DNA of 64,000 bases, taken from contig NZ_CP014480.1 in assembly GCF_001580365.1 (NCBI RefSeq), positions 744,001 to 808,000 of the forward strand. Reading direction: 5' to 3'. Position numbers and translations under genes: made by a program. This stretch comes from Kocuria turfanensis (lineage in GTDB: Bacteria; Actinomycetota; Actinomycetes; Actinomycetales; Micrococcaceae). The notes under the pieces are model-generated. The model worked only from the letters and a program-made list of their open reading frames with translations. It had not been told where the DNA came from and ran no database searches. Shown one piece after another: positions 18,330 to 28,300 of this stretch (positions are counted from its first letter, which is position 1; each line of letters starts with the position of its first letter).

Positions 18330-21300
18330 TCAGCCCTGGCCGGCGGGCCGGCCGCTGGTGAGGTCCTCGGCCTTGACACCGACGCCCACGACGGTCGGCC
18401 CGTGGCCGGCGGGAGCGCGCTGCGGAAGCTCCGCGGCGGTCGTCGCCTCGTGCCGCCCGCCCTCGGCGGCGGCCGCCTGACCGGCGGTCACCTGGGCCTC
18501 CCCCGGTCGGGCGGCCGGGGCCGAGGCACGGCGGGAGCGCCGGCGCGGACGCGCCGGCTCCGCGGGCGCCTCGGCCGTCGTCCCAGCCGGTGTCCCGGTG
18601 GAGGGCCCGGTCGGGGGCACGGCCGGGGCCTGGCTCGTGGCCTGCCGCTCCCGGGCGGGGGTCCGCGCCGGCTCGGCCCTCTCGTCCTCGGGCTCGGCCG
18701 CGGGAGCACCGGCGTCGTCCGCCGGCGCGGCGGTCCGCTGCTCCGGTGCCCGCTGGTCGAAGGCCTCCGCCAGCGAGTCCAGGCTCAGTCGGGGCGCCTC
18801 GGCGGGCTCCTCGGCGACGGGCGCGTGGCCCTGCGGGAGCTCGATGACCTCGCCCTTGATCGTCAGGCGCGAGCCCTGCTCGGCTGCGGGCTCCTCGACG
18901 GCGGGCGCGGGCTCGGCCGGGGGTCGGGTCTCCTCCGTCTCCGGCTGCTCGGCGGCGGTCTCCGCGCCCTGGCCGCGGTTGCGGCTGCGCTTGCCGCGGC
19001 GCTTCTTCCGCGAGCGCCCCGAGCCCTCGGGGCGGGACTCCGCCGGGGCGGCCGGCTCCTCGGCGCGGGGCGTCTCCGGCTCCTCCGGGGTCTCGTGGTG
19101 GGTCGCGGCCGCGATGGTCGCGAACGCCGTGCGCGCGGCCTCGGCCTTCGCCTTCTCCGCGGGATCCGGCTCGGCGGTCCGGGCCTCCGGGCGGGCGGGC
19201 TGCTGCTCGCCCTGGCCGCGGCGGCTGCGCTTGCGGTCGGTGCGGTTGGGCCGCTGGTCGCGGATCTCGCCCGGGACGCCGCCGGTGCGGCCCTCCAGCG
19301 GGTGGTCGTGCACGACGACGCCGCGGCCGGCGCAGTGCTCACAGGGCTCGGAGAACACCTCGAGCAGGCCGGTGCCCATCCGCTTGCGGGTCATCTGCAC
19401 CAGCCCGAGGGAGGTCACCTCGGCCACCTGGTGCTTGGTGCGGTCCCGTCCCAGGCACTCCACCAGGCGGCGCAGCACGAGGTCGCGGTTGGACTCGAGC
19501 ACCATGTCGATGAAGTCGATGACGATGATGCCGCCGATGTCCCGCAGCCGCAGCTGCCGCACGATCTCCTCGGCGGCCTCCAGGTTGTTCTTGGTGACGG
19601 TCTCCTCGAGGTTGCCCCCGGAGCCGGTGAACTTGCCGGTGTTGACGTCGACGACCGTCATGGCCTCGGTCCGGTCGATCACGAGCGAGCCGCCCGAGGG
19701 CAGGAAGACCTTGCGGTCGAGAGCCTTCTCGATCTGTTCCTCCACACGCTGGTTCACGAACAGGTCCTCGTCCTCGTCCCACTTCTGGAGCCGGTCGAGC
19801 AGGTCCGGCGCGACGTAGGTCACGTACGCCTCGATGTTGTCCCACGCCTCGTCGCCCTGGACCACCATGGTGGTGAAGTCCTCGTTGAAGACGTCGCGGA
19901 CGGTCTTGATGGTCAGGTCCGGCTCCGCGTACAGCATCTCCGGGGCCAGGGTCTTGGTGGAGCTCGCCCGTTCCTGGATCTGCTCCCACTGGGCCCGCAG
20001 CCGGTTGATGTCGTGGGTGAGCTCCTGCTCGGAGGCGCCCTCCGCGGCGGTGCGCACGATGACGCCCGCCCCGTCCGGCAGGCGGTCCTTGAGGATCTTC
20101 TTCAGCCGGGCGCGCTCGACGTCGGGCAGCTTCCGGGAGATCCCGGTCATCGAGCCGCCCGGGACGTAGACCAGGTAGCGGCCGGGCAGGGAGATCTGGC
20201 TCGTGAGCCGGGCGCCCTTGTGCCCCACCGGGTCCTTGGTGACCTGCACGAGCACCGAGTCCCCGGACTTCAGGGCGACCTCGATCCGGCGCGGCCCGCC
20301 CTCGAGGCGGGAGGCGTCCCAGTTGACCTCGCCGGCGTAGAGCACCGCGTTGCGGCCCCGGCCGATGTCGATGAACGCCGCCTCCATGGAGGGCAGCACG
20401 TTCTGCACCTTGCCCACGTAGACGTTGCCGATCAGCGAGTCCTGCTGCGTGTGGGAGACGAAGTGCTCGGCCAGCACGCCGTCCTCGAGGACGCCGATCT
20501 GGATCCGGTTGTCCTTCTGCCGCACGAGCATCCGCCGTTCGACGGACTCGCGGCGGGCGAGGAACTCGGCCTCGGTGATGACCTGCCGGCGGCGGCCGGT
20601 CTGGCGGGACTCACGCCGACGCTGCTTCTTGGCCTCGAGCCGGGTGGAGCCCTTCACCGCCACGACCTCGTCGACCGTGGCGCTCTCCGCGGCGCGCGGG
20701 GCGCGGACCCGCGTGACGGTGTTGGGCGGGTCGTCGTCGCTGCCGCCCACCAGCTCCATGTCCACGTCCCCGCGGCGCCGGCGACGGCGCCGGCGGCTGG
20801 TCACGCCCCCGCCGGTGCCCTGTTCGGCCTCCTCGGCCTCCTCGGCGAGCTCGGCCGCCTCCGCCTCGGCCCCGTCGCCCGGGTCCTCGGCGGTCGCGTT
20901 CTCCTCCTGCTGCCGGCGCCGGGCCTCGCGGCGGCGGGCCGCCCGCTGCTGCGCGGCCTCGCGCAGCTCGTCGAGGTCCGGGGCGTGGAACATGAGCGAG
21001 GTCGCGGTGACGGCGGCCGCCAGCGGGGTGTCGGACTCCTCCGGCTCCTCGGCGTCGCCGGTGTCCTCCTGGCCGGAGCCCTCCGGGCTCGGCACGGGGC
21101 CCCCCTGGGAGACCTCCTCCGCGGGCGGAGCGGCGGTCCCGGCGGCAACGGTCTCGGCGGGCTCCTGGCCGGAGCCCTCCGGACCCCGCGTGGAGCTCAC
21201 CGCGGGAGCCTCCTCCGAGGGCGCGGCAGCGGCCTCGGAGGCAGCGGTCTCGGCGGGCTCCTGGCCGGAACCGTCCGGGTCCCGCGTGGAGCTCACCGTG

Positions 21301-21875
21301 GGAGCCTCTTCAGCGGGCGCGGCAGCGGCCTCCGGGTCGTTGCGGTGAGAGCCCGGCGCGGAGCCCGTGCGGGGGGCCTCCTCCGCGGGCGCGGCAACGG
21401 CCTCGGCGGTGTCCTCGGCGGTGTCCGCTGCGCGGTCATCGGCGGACGGCGAGCCGCCGGCCGCGGGGACCGCGTCCTGGTCCGCCGGCGCGGCGCTCAC
21501 GCCGAGGTCCTGGGCCTCACCGGCCGGCTCGATCTCCTCGCCGGCCAGGGCGGCCCCGGGCGTGCCCGGTGCGGGGCGGCTCGGCGCGGAGACCTCCTCG
21601 GCCACCGAGCCCGGCGTCTCGTCGCCGGGCACGGCGGTGCCCGGCGCGACGTCGAGGGTGTCGGTCCCGGCGGCGTCGCCGCGCGCCGGGGCGGGCGACT
21701 GCGCTCCGGCGGGCTCGTCGAGGACGTCGCCCGGCGTCTCCGCCAGGGTCCCGGGGGCGTTGTCGCCCGCCGGGTCCACGGCCGCGGGTTCCGGGCGTGC
21801 GTCGTCCGATGTGTTCTGCTGACCAGCGTCCAGGGCGTCCTGCGCCCCGTCCTGGTTCACCTGTTCGGCATCCAT
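18330..21875 (-). CDS. rne: Ribonuclease E/G family endoribonuclease
   Basis: This enzyme processes and degrades mRNA and matures rRNA. The 1181-residue protein has a long acidic, repeat-bearing N-terminal region (1 to about 430), then the catalytic core. The core shows an S1 domain beginning 'DSLIGNVYVGKVQNVLPSM' near 475, the magnesium-binding aspartates in 'VVDVNTGKF' (about 743) and 'IVIDFIDM' (about 788), and the zinc link CEHCAGRG (about 843). A basic/acidic disordered tail follows to the end. Having extensions on both sides of the core, rather than only a C-terminal one as in E. coli, is the actinobacterial arrangement. The start is ATG at 21875 with GGAG 11 nt upstream. Its upstream region is long (over 400 bp to the divergent gene). 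Confidence 0.94.
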   Translation of the reverse strand: MDAEQVNQDGAQDALDAGQQNTSDDARPEPAAVDPAGDNAPGTLAETPGDVLDEPAGAQSPAPARGDAAGTDTLDVAPGTAVPGDETPGSVAEEVSAPSRPAPGTPGAALAGEEIEPAGEAQDLGVSAAPADQDAVPAAGGSPSADDRAADTAEDTAEAVAAPAEEAPRTGSAPGSHRNDPEAAAAPAEEAPTVSSTRDPDGSGQEPAETAASEAAAAPSEEAPAVSSTRGPEGSGQEPAETVAAGTAAPPAEEVSQGGPVPSPEGSGQEDTGDAEEPEESDTPLAAAVTATSLMFHAPDLDELREAAQQRAARRREARRRQQEENATAEDPGDGAEAEAAELAEEAEEAEQGTGGGVTSRRRRRRRRGDVDMELVGGSDDDPPNTVTRVRAPRAAESATVDEVVAVKGSTRLEAKKQRRRESRQTGRRRQVITEAEFLARRESVERRMLVRQKDNRIQIGVLEDGVLAEHFVSHTQQDSLIGNVYVGKVQNVLPSMEAAFIDIGRGRNAVLYAGEVNWDASRLEGGPRRIEVALKSGDSVLVQVTKDPVGHKGARLTSQISLPGRYLVYVPGGSMTGISRKLPDVERARLKKILKDRLPDGAGVIVRTAAEGASEQELTHDINRLRAQWEQIQERASSTKTLAPEMLYAEPDLTIKTVRDVFNEDFTTMVVQGDEAWDNIEAYVTYVAPDLLDRLQKWDEDEDLFVNQRVEEQIEKALDRKVFLPSGGSLVIDRTEAMTVVDVNTGKFTGSGGNLEETVTKNNLEAAEEIVRQLRLRDIGGIIVIDFIDMVLESNRDLVLRRLVECLGRDRTKHQVAEVTSLGLVQMTRKRMGTGLLEVFSEPCEHCAGRGVVVHDHPLEGRTGGVPGEIRDQRPNRTDRKRSRRGQGEQQPARPEARTAEPDPAEKAKAEAARTAFATIAAATHHETPEEPETPRAEEPAAPAESRPEGSGRSRKKRRGKRSRNRGQGAETAAEQPETEETRPPAEPAPAVEEPAAEQGSRLTIKGEVIELPQGHAPVAEEPAEAPRLSLDSLAEAFDQRAPEQRTAAPADDAGAPAAEPEDERAEPARTPARERQATSQAPAVPPTGPSTGTPAGTTAEAPAEPARPRRRSRRASAPAARPGEAQVTAGQAAAAEGGRHEATTAAELPQRAPAGHGPTVVGVGVKAEDLTSGRPAGQG
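21055..21340. repeat. 96-bp in-frame repeats in the N-terminal region of rne
   Basis: At least two full units offset by exactly 96 bp (starts near 21151 and 21247) and a partial third encode 32-residue repeats containing 'GSGQEPAET' and 'EEAP.VSSTR'. The unit keeps the reading frame. Confidence 0.8.
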
Positions 21876-22291
21876 ATACAGCTGTGCTCCATGCCGCGGT
21901 ACGCCGTCCGTACCCGGTCCCCGCAGCGGCTTGGTCGGCGTTTCGCCGGTGGGGTCCACGCGGCGGCCAGAAGTCCTGTGCGTACCCGCCGCGTCCCGCA
22001 CGCCACGCGAACGGGCGGGGACGGCAACGAGCCAGTCCGGGGCTCCGAGCCGCTGCTCGCAAGGGCAACGGTCTTGGGCCGGCGGCGGACGCGCTCAATC
22101 CGATGAGAGCCGCGGGTCCTGCCGACCGGCGTCGAAGTCCGGCTGGGCCGAGATTCCGCGTACGGGCGGGCTCGACCGTGGTCAGTATCTCACAGACGCC
22201 CGGTTCCGACCCGGATTGTCCTCGTCACGGCCCGCAACCGGCCCGCCGGGCTCCCCGGGAACTCCGGGGAGCATCCCCTAGGATCGGGCCT
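21876..22291. other. Divergent intergenic region between rne and the VKOR gene
   Basis: There is no gene in these 416 bp. A possible rne -10 (GATACT on the minus strand, 22199-22194) would give a 5' untranslated region of roughly 310 nt, in keeping with autoregulated rne leaders elsewhere, but the -35 is weak. The right end holds the VKOR promoter. Confidence 0.4.
22279..22284 (+). promoter_or_regulatory. -10 element (TAGGAT) for a leaderless VKOR transcript
   Basis: TAGGAT ends seven bases before the GTG at 22292, with no ribosome-binding site between them. Confidence 0.5.
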
Positions 22292-22924
22292 GTGACCACC
22301 TCTGCCTCAGCCCTCGACGACTCCCCCGCCCAGCGCTCCGAGCCCGCCGCGCGCGCCGACCGGCGCTGGGGTCTCGTGGCCCTCATGACCGGACTGCTCG
22401 GCTTCTACGGCGCGGCCACGCTGGTCTACGAGCGGGTCCAGCTCTTCCTCGACGCCGGCCACCGCACCAGCTGCGACATCAACTCCTGGCTGTCCTGCGG
22501 CACGGTCATGCGCACCCCGCAGGCCGAGGCCTTCGGCTTCCCCAACCCCTTCATCGGCCTCGTCGCCTACGCGGTCGTGGTGGCCGTGGCCCTGGCGGTG
22601 CTGGCCGGGGCCCGGTTCGCGGCCTGGTACTGGTGGGGCGTGCAGATCGGGGTGACCCTGGGATGGCTGTTCGTGCTGTGGCTGTGGTACCAGACCACGT
22701 TCGAGATCAACGCCCTGTGCCTGTACTGCATGCTCGTCTGGGTGATGCAGACGGTGCTGGTGGTGCAGACCACCGCCCGGAACCTGCGCGCGGGTGTCCT
22801 GCCCGCCCCGGCCGCCGTGGCGCGCGGGGCGGAGCAGTGGGCGTGGTTCGCGGCCGCCGCGCTGCTCGTGCTGATCTTCGGGACGGTGCTGATCCGCTTC
22901 GCCGGCGTCATCTTCCCGGCCTGA
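22292..22924 (+). CDS. Vitamin K epoxide reductase family membrane protein
   Basis: Bacterial VKOR homologues reoxidise a DsbA-like partner and pass electrons to quinone, driving disulfide formation outside the membrane. The 210-residue protein has four to five membrane helices, the loop pair C61 and C69 ('SCDINSWLSCG') and the active-site C143-L-Y-C146. The key serine-like 'NPFIGL' segment is also present. GTG at 22292 is seven bases after a -10 element. No DsbA partner with a signal peptide is adjacent. The 3' end overlaps the end of the rearranged ndk reading frame by 17 bp on the other strand. Confidence 0.92.
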   Translation: MTTSASALDDSPAQRSEPAARADRRWGLVALMTGLLGFYGAATLVYERVQLFLDAGHRTSCDINSWLSCGTVMRTPQAEAFGFPNPFIGLVAYAVVVAVALAVLAGARFAAWYWWGVQIGVTLGWLFVLWLWYQTTFEINALCLYCMLVWVMQTVLVVQTTARNLRAGVLPAPAAVARGAEQWAWFAAAALLVLIFGTVLIRFAGVIFPA

Positions 22925-23441
22925 TCTGCCCGGCGTGCTTGTTCCGGACCGACCCGCGTCGCCCGCCCGGGCGCGGCGCCGGACGACGGCGGCCACCACG
23001 GGGCCGCTGAGCATGAACTGCACCAGCGGCTCGAAGAAGGGCTTGCCCCGGTTCGGCGGACTCCGGGGAGTCCGAGCCGTGCACGATGTTCTGCTGGACC
23101 TTCTGGCCCCAGTCCCGGCCGAGGTCGCCGCGGATGGTGCCCGGCGCGGCGGTGGTCGGCTCGGTGGTCCCGGCCAGCGAGCGGAAGCCCTCGATCACCC
23201 GGTCGCCCTCGACGACGGCGGCCACCACGGGGCCGCTGAGCATGAACTGCACCAGCGGCTCGAAGAAGGGCTTGCCCCGGTGCTCCGCGTAGTGCTCCTC
23301 GAGCACGGCGCGCTCCGCGTGGAGCAGCCGCAGGTCGGCCAGCCGGTAGCCCTTGGCCTCGATCCGGGCGAGGACCTGGCCGGTGAGGCCGCGGGCCACC
23401 CCGTCGGGCTTGACGAGGACGAGGGTGCGTTCCGTGGTCAT
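22908..23441 (-). CDS. ndk: Nucleoside diphosphate kinase with an aberrant C-terminus
   Basis: Ndk balances NTP pools by phosphotransfer through a histidine. Residues 1-130 are canonical: 'TLVLVKPDGV', 'FMLSGPVVAAV', 'RSLAGTTEPTTAAPGTIRGD' (last part TIRGD) and the catalytic H121 in 'NIVHGSDSPESAE'. Family members then end after about eight more residues (REI..WF type). Here codon 131 enters a 71-bp copy of the gene's own interior in a different frame. The ORF runs on for 47 unrelated residues rich in Arg/Gly/Pro, ending at 22908 inside the convergent VKOR gene. All catalytic residues remain, but the C-terminal strand and tail that help pack the oligomer are lost. The promoter TAGGCT (23487-23482) overlaps the upstream stop codon. 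Confidence 0.85.
   Translation of the reverse strand: MTTERTLVLVKPDGVARGLTGQVLARIEAKGYRLADLRLLHAERAVLEEHYAEHRGKPFFEPLVQFMLSGPVVAAVVEGDRVIEGFRSLAGTTEPTTAAPGTIRGDLGRDWGQKVQQNIVHGSDSPESAEPGQALLRAAGAVHAQRPRGGRRRPAPRPGGRRGSVRNKHAGQIRPGR
22982..23052. repeat. Direct repeat copy B (ndk interior duplicated at its 3' end)
   Basis: These 71 bp are identical and in the same orientation to 23211-23281, with an offset of 229 bp. It begins right after the codons for 'SPESAE' of ndk and replaces the expected gene end. The next 57 bp up to the VKOR stop resemble neither gene end. Confidence 0.95.
23211..23281. repeat. Direct repeat copy A (resident ndk segment)
   Basis: This is the in-frame original, encoding roughly residues 54-77 of Ndk (RGKPFF...SGPVVAAVV). 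Its duplicate is at 22982-23052. Confidence 0.95.
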
Positions 23442-23484
23442 GAGGATCCTTCCGGAGGACGGGTCTGGGATGTCGGTGCCCAGC

Positions 23485-23928
23485 CTATCCGTCCGGGTGC
23501 TCGCGCTCCCACTGCGCCTGGGCCGCGTCGCGGGCGGCGTTCTCCCGGTCCAGCCGCGCTCCCGTGCGCACCGCGTACCACCACGCCAGGGCGGAGAGCA
23601 CGCCCACCACGAACATGGCCGGGAGCACGAAGCCGGTGGCGATGAGCACGACCTGCAGGACCCAGCCCAGGGGGTACCCCCAGGAGCGGCCCAGCACGGC
23701 CGGGGCCAGCAGGAGGACGACGGCGAGGACGCAGCCGCCCGCGAAGATCGCCGTGCGGGTGCTGTCCTCCAGCTCGCGGCCGAGGACCCCGTAGGCGGTC
23801 AGGGCGGCGAAGAAGGCGATGAACGCCTCCATGACCAGCACGGAGGAGGCGAACATCGTGCGGATCGAGCGGCGCGGGCGGGGCTGCCCGGGACGCCACT
23901 CGCGCTGGGCCTTGGTCATGCGTGCCAC
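23485..23928 (-). CDS. DUF4233 membrane protein
   Basis: This is a small actinobacterial membrane protein of unknown role that travels with folC and ndk. The 147-residue protein has four hydrophobic helices between about residues 25 and 125 ('SSVLVMEAFIAFFAALTAYG', 'FAGGCVLAVVLLLAPAVLG' and two more) and charged ends. GTG at 23928 is chosen because GAGAGG lies 11 nt upstream; an ATG three codons later is an alternative. It sits between folC and ndk on the same strand, about 91 bp after folC. Confidence 0.85.
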   Translation of the reverse strand: MARMTKAQREWRPGQPRPRRSIRTMFASSVLVMEAFIAFFAALTAYGVLGRELEDSTRTAIFAGGCVLAVVLLLAPAVLGRSWGYPLGWVLQVVLIATGFVLPAMFVVGVLSALAWWYAVRTGARLDRENAARDAAQAQWEREHPDG

Positions 23929-24019
23929 GGGGAACGGTTCCTCTCCTGCGGATGGGCCGGTGGATGAGCCCGGGGACGGGCCGGCGGTGCGGCCGGCGGG
24001 TGCGGGGCGCGGGGCGCGG

Positions 24020-25393
24020 TCACAGGCCCAGCAGGGTCCGGGCCTCGCCGACCACCGTGATCGACCCGGTGACGAGCACGGCACCGTCGAACTCCGGGCG
24101 GCCGGCCGCGTCCTGGACGGCCTCGGCCACGGCGTCGTCGAGCGTGCCCACGGCGTGCACCACGTCCTCGGGGAAGCCGAGGTCCACGGCCAGCTCCGCG
24201 AGCTCCTGCGGGTCGACCGCCCGCGGCGACGAGGAGCGGGTGAACCAGAACTCGGTGTGGAACTCCTCGTACTCGTCCAGCAGCACCCGCAGCATCGCCT
24301 CGGCGTCCTTCTCGTGGAGCACGCCCACGACCAGGTTGAGCTTGCCGAAGGTGAAGGCCTCCTTGAGGGCGGCGGCCGCGGCGGTGAGCCCGTGCGGGTT
24401 GTGCGCCGCGTCGAGGATCACCGGCGGGGCCTTCCGGGCCAGCTCGAGGCGTCCCGGGGACGCCACGGCGCCCAGGCCGGCGCGCACGAGCTCGGGGTTG
24501 AGCTCCTTGTCGCCGCCGCCCAGGAACGCCTCCACGGCCGCCACCGCGGTCGCGGCGTTCTCCGCCTGGTGGACACCGAACAGCGGCAGCAGCACCTCGG
24601 GGTAGCGCCCGGCCAGGCCCTGCAGGGAGAGCACCTGCCCGCCGACGGCCGTGGCGCGGGACTCCACGCCGAACTCGACGCCGCCGAAGCGGAACGGGAC
24701 CCCCAGCTCGCGGGCCCGGCTCAGGAGCACCTCGGCGGCCTCGGGGGCCTGCGGGGCGGAGACCAGGAACCCGTGGGGCTTGAGGATCCCGGCCTTCTCC
24801 GCGGCGATCTCCCCCACCGTGTCGCCGAGCATGTCGGTGTGGTCGAGGTCGATCGGGGTGACCACGGAGACCGCGGCGTCGGCCACGTTCGTGGCGTCCC
24901 AGGAGCCGCCGATGCCGACCTCGAGCACGACCACGTCGACGGGCGCGTCGGCGAACACGGCGAACGCGAGCGCGGTGACCGTCTCGAAGTAGCTGAGCCG
25001 GGGCTCGCCGCGCTCGGCCAGCTCGGCGTCGACGAACCCCAGGTACGGGGCGATCTCGCCGTAGACCCGCACGAACGTCTCGTCGTCGACGGGCTCCCCG
25101 TCCACGCTGATCCGCTCGGTGACCCGGGAGAGGTGCGGGCTCGTGTAGCGGCCCACGCGCAGGTCGTGGGCCAGCAGCAGGGCCTCGATCATCCGGGCGG
25201 TCGAGGTCTTGCCGTTGGTGCCGGTCAGGTGGATGACCGGGGCGGCGCGCTGGGGCTCGCCGAGCACCTCCATGGCCCGGCGCATGGCGTCCAGGCGCGG
25301 GGCCATCCGGTTCTCGGGGGCGCGCTCCAGCAGCCGGGCGTAGACCTCTTCGACGGTCGAGGCGTCCCCGGCCTCCGCGAACGGGGCGCTCAC
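24020..25393 (-). CDS. folC: Folylpolyglutamate synthase / dihydrofolate synthase
   Basis: FolC adds glutamates to folates, and in many bacteria also makes dihydrofolate. The 457-residue Mur-ligase-type protein has the P-loop TGTNGKTS at 57-64, '[13 protein letters not shown]', '[13 protein letters not shown]', 'DHTDMLG' and 'DAAHNPHG'. GTG at 25393 overlaps the ileS stop by 4 bp. It is cotranscribed with ileS in the conserved ileS-folC-DUF4233-ndk order. Confidence 0.95.
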   Translation of the reverse strand: MSAPFAEAGDASTVEEVYARLLERAPENRMAPRLDAMRRAMEVLGEPQRAAPVIHLTGTNGKTSTARMIEALLLAHDLRVGRYTSPHLSRVTERISVDGEPVDDETFVRVYGEIAPYLGFVDAELAERGEPRLSYFETVTALAFAVFADAPVDVVVLEVGIGGSWDATNVADAAVSVVTPIDLDHTDMLGDTVGEIAAEKAGILKPHGFLVSAPQAPEAAEVLLSRARELGVPFRFGGVEFGVESRATAVGGQVLSLQGLAGRYPEVLLPLFGVHQAENAATAVAAVEAFLGGGDKELNPELVRAGLGAVASPGRLELARKAPPVILDAAHNPHGLTAAAAALKEAFTFGKLNLVVGVLHEKDAEAMLRVLLDEYEEFHTEFWFTRSSSPRAVDPQELAELAVDLGFPEDVVHAVGTLDDAVAEAVQDAAGRPEFDGAVLVTGSITVVGEARTLLGL

Positions 25394-28300
25394 GCCTGCA
25401 CCGTCCCGGCGCCGGTGGTGGCCGGGCTGGCCGCGCCGAGCACGGCGACGTCCACGGAGGGCTCGCCCACCCGCAGCTCGAGCTCGGTGGCCAGCGTCTC
25501 GCCGGCCACGAGCGCCCGGTGGGCCTCCAGGGCGGCGACCGTGCGCTCGTCGGCGGTGACCACGGCGCGGATCCGGTCGGAGACCCGCAGGTCGGCGTCC
25601 TTGCGGGCCTGTTGGATGGCCCGCACCATGTCCCGGGCGGTGCCCTCGGCCTCGAGCTCGGGGGTGAGCTCGGTGTCCAGGACCAGGAAGCCGCCGCCGG
25701 GCAGCACGGTCACGGCGCGGGAGCCGGCCGCGGCGTCCCCGGCCACGACCGTCTCCAGCTCGTACTCGCCCTCGTGCAGCACGACCCCGCCGGCGGTCAC
25801 GGTGCCGTCCTCGGCGGTAAACCAGTCCCCGGCCTTGGCCGCCCTGATCACCGTCTGCACGCCCTTGCCCAGGCGCGGGCCCGCCGCGCGGGCGTTGACC
25901 TTCAGCTGCTGGGAGATGCCGAACTGCTCCGCGGAGGCCTCCGCAGCGTCGAGCAGGGTCACCGACTTCAGGTTGAGCTCGTCGGCGACGATGTGCTCGA
26001 AGGTGCCCGCGAGCGCGTCCCCGCCGGGGACGACGACGGTCATCCCGGCCAGCGGCTGGCGCACGCGCAGCCTGTGGGCCTTGCGCAGGGCGGAGCCGGC
26101 CGAGCAGATGCTGCGGGTGGTCTCCATCCGCTGCACCAGGGCGGTCTCCGCGGGGAACAGCGACGCGTCCGGCCAGTCGGTCAGGTGCACGGAGCGCCCG
26201 GCCGTGAGCCCGCGCCAGATCTCCTCCGTGACCAGCGGCAGCAGCGGGGCGGCCACCCGGCAGACGGTCTCCAGGCAGGTGTACAGGACGTCGAAGGCGA
26301 CGGTGTCCTCGTCGAAGAAGCGGTCCCGGGAGCGGCGCACGTACCAGTTGGTGAGGGTGTCCATGTAGGCGCGCAGGTGCTCGGCGGCGCCGGAGACGTC
26401 GTAGCGGTCGAAGGCGTCCTTGACGTCGGTGACGAGCCGGCCGGTGGCCGCCAGCACGAAGCGGTCCATGACGTTGCCGGACTCGTGGCGGGTGCGCGCC
26501 TCGTACCCGGCGCCGCCGTTCGCGGCGTTCGTGTAGAGGCCGAAGAAGTGGTAGACGTTCCACAGCGGCAGCATCATCTGGCGCACGCCGTCGCGGATGC
26601 CCTGCTCGGTGACGACCAGGTTCCCGCCGCGCAGGATCGGGCTGGACATCAGGAACCAGCGCATGGCGTCGGCGCCGTCCCGGTCCAGGACCTCGTTGAC
26701 GTCCGGGTAGTTGCGCAGGGACTTGGACATCTTCTGCCCGTCCGAGCCGAGCACGATGCCGTGGCTGATGACGTTGCGGAAGGCGGGCCGGTCGAACAGC
26801 GCCGTGGCCAGGATGTGCAGGGTGTAGAACCAGCCGCGGGTCTGGCCGATGTACTCCACGATGAAGTCGCCCGGGTTGTGGGTCTCGAACCACTCCCGGT
26901 TCTCCATCGGGTAGTGCACCTGGGCGTAGGGCATGGAGCCGGAGTCGAACCAGACGTCCAGGACCTCGGGCACGCGGCGCATCGTGGAGCGGCCCGTGGG
27001 GTCGTCCGGGTTGGGCCGGGTCAGCTCGTCGATCCACGGCCGGTGCAGGTCCACCTCGCCGCGGTCGTTGCGGGGCACCCGGCCGAAGTCGGCCTCCAGC
27101 TCGGCGAGGGAGCCGTAGACGTCGCGGCGCGGGTGCTCGGGGTCGTCGGACTCCCAGACCGGGATGGGCGAGCCCCAGTACCGGTTGCGGGAGATCGACC
27201 AGTCGCGGGCGTTCTCCAGCCACTTGCCGAACTGGCCGTCCTTGACGTTGTCCGGGATCCAGTTGATCTGCTGGTTGAGCTCCACCATCCGGTCCTTGAT
27301 CCGGGTGACCTCCACGAACCAGGAGGACACGGCCCGGTAGATCAGCGGGTTCCGGCAGCGCCAGCAGTGCGGGTAGGGGTGCTCGTAGGTGGCCTGCCGC
27401 ACCAGCCGGCCCTGGGCCTTGAGGTCCCGGATCACCGTGCGGGCCACGTCCTTGTCGAAGACGTTGCGCCCGGCGATCCCGGCCAGCGGCGCGCCCGGGG
27501 CGAGCCGCTCGTCGGCGAAGGTCCGGTGGAAGACCCCGGACTCGTCGAGGGAGAGCACCACGGGGATGTCGTAGCGGGCGCAGACGTTCTGGTCGTCCTC
27601 GCCGTAGGCCGGGGCCTGGTGGACCAGCCCCGTGCCGTCGGTCGTGGTGACGTAGTCGGCCACCACGAACTGCCAGGACGTGCCCGTGCCGAAGCGCTCG
27701 GCGTCGGCGTAGTAGTCCCACAGCCGCCGGTAGCGCAGCCCCTCGAGGTCGGCTCCGCGGTGGCGGGCGGTCACGGCGGCCGCCGCCGCGGCGGCGGGGT
27801 CCTCCTCCTCGCCCCAGCCCAGGTCCTTGGCGTAGGCGCCCAGCAGCTCCTCGGCGATGAGGAAGCGCCGGCCCGCGAGCTCCCCGGCCCCGGGGACCAC
27901 CGCGTAGACGATCTCCGGGCCCACGGCGATCGCCTGGTTGGTCGGCAGCGTCCAGGGCGTGGTGGTCCAGGCGAGGGCCTCCACCCCGGCCAGCTCGGCG
28001 GCCAGCTCGGGCCGCACCGCCCAGGAGGCGTCGTCGAGCACGGGGAAGGTGACGGTGACGGTCTGGTCCTGGCGGTCCTGGTAGACGTCGTCGTCCATCC
28101 GCAGCTCGTGGTTGGACAGCGGCGTCTCGTCCTTCCAGCAGTAGGGCAGCACGCGGTAGCCGGAGTAGACGAGGCCCTTGTCGTCGAGCGCCTTGAACGC
28201 CGCGATCACGGACTCCATGTACTCGGGGTTGAGGGTCTTGTAGTCGTTGTCGAAGTCGACCCAGCGCGCCTGGCGGGTCACGTAGTCCTGCCACTCGGAG

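Noticed and set aside
17370..22106. A 1578-codon open frame on the plus strand opposite rne and its neighbour
   Set aside because: It is a mirror of a GC-rich gene: the composition is Leu/Gly/Arg/Val-rich with no domain, and rne with its catalytic motifs is clearly on the other strand.
22282..23052. A second ndk copy as a pseudogene
   Set aside because: Only 71 bp are duplicated, without start or end of the gene, so it is an internal partial duplication and not a separate pseudogene.
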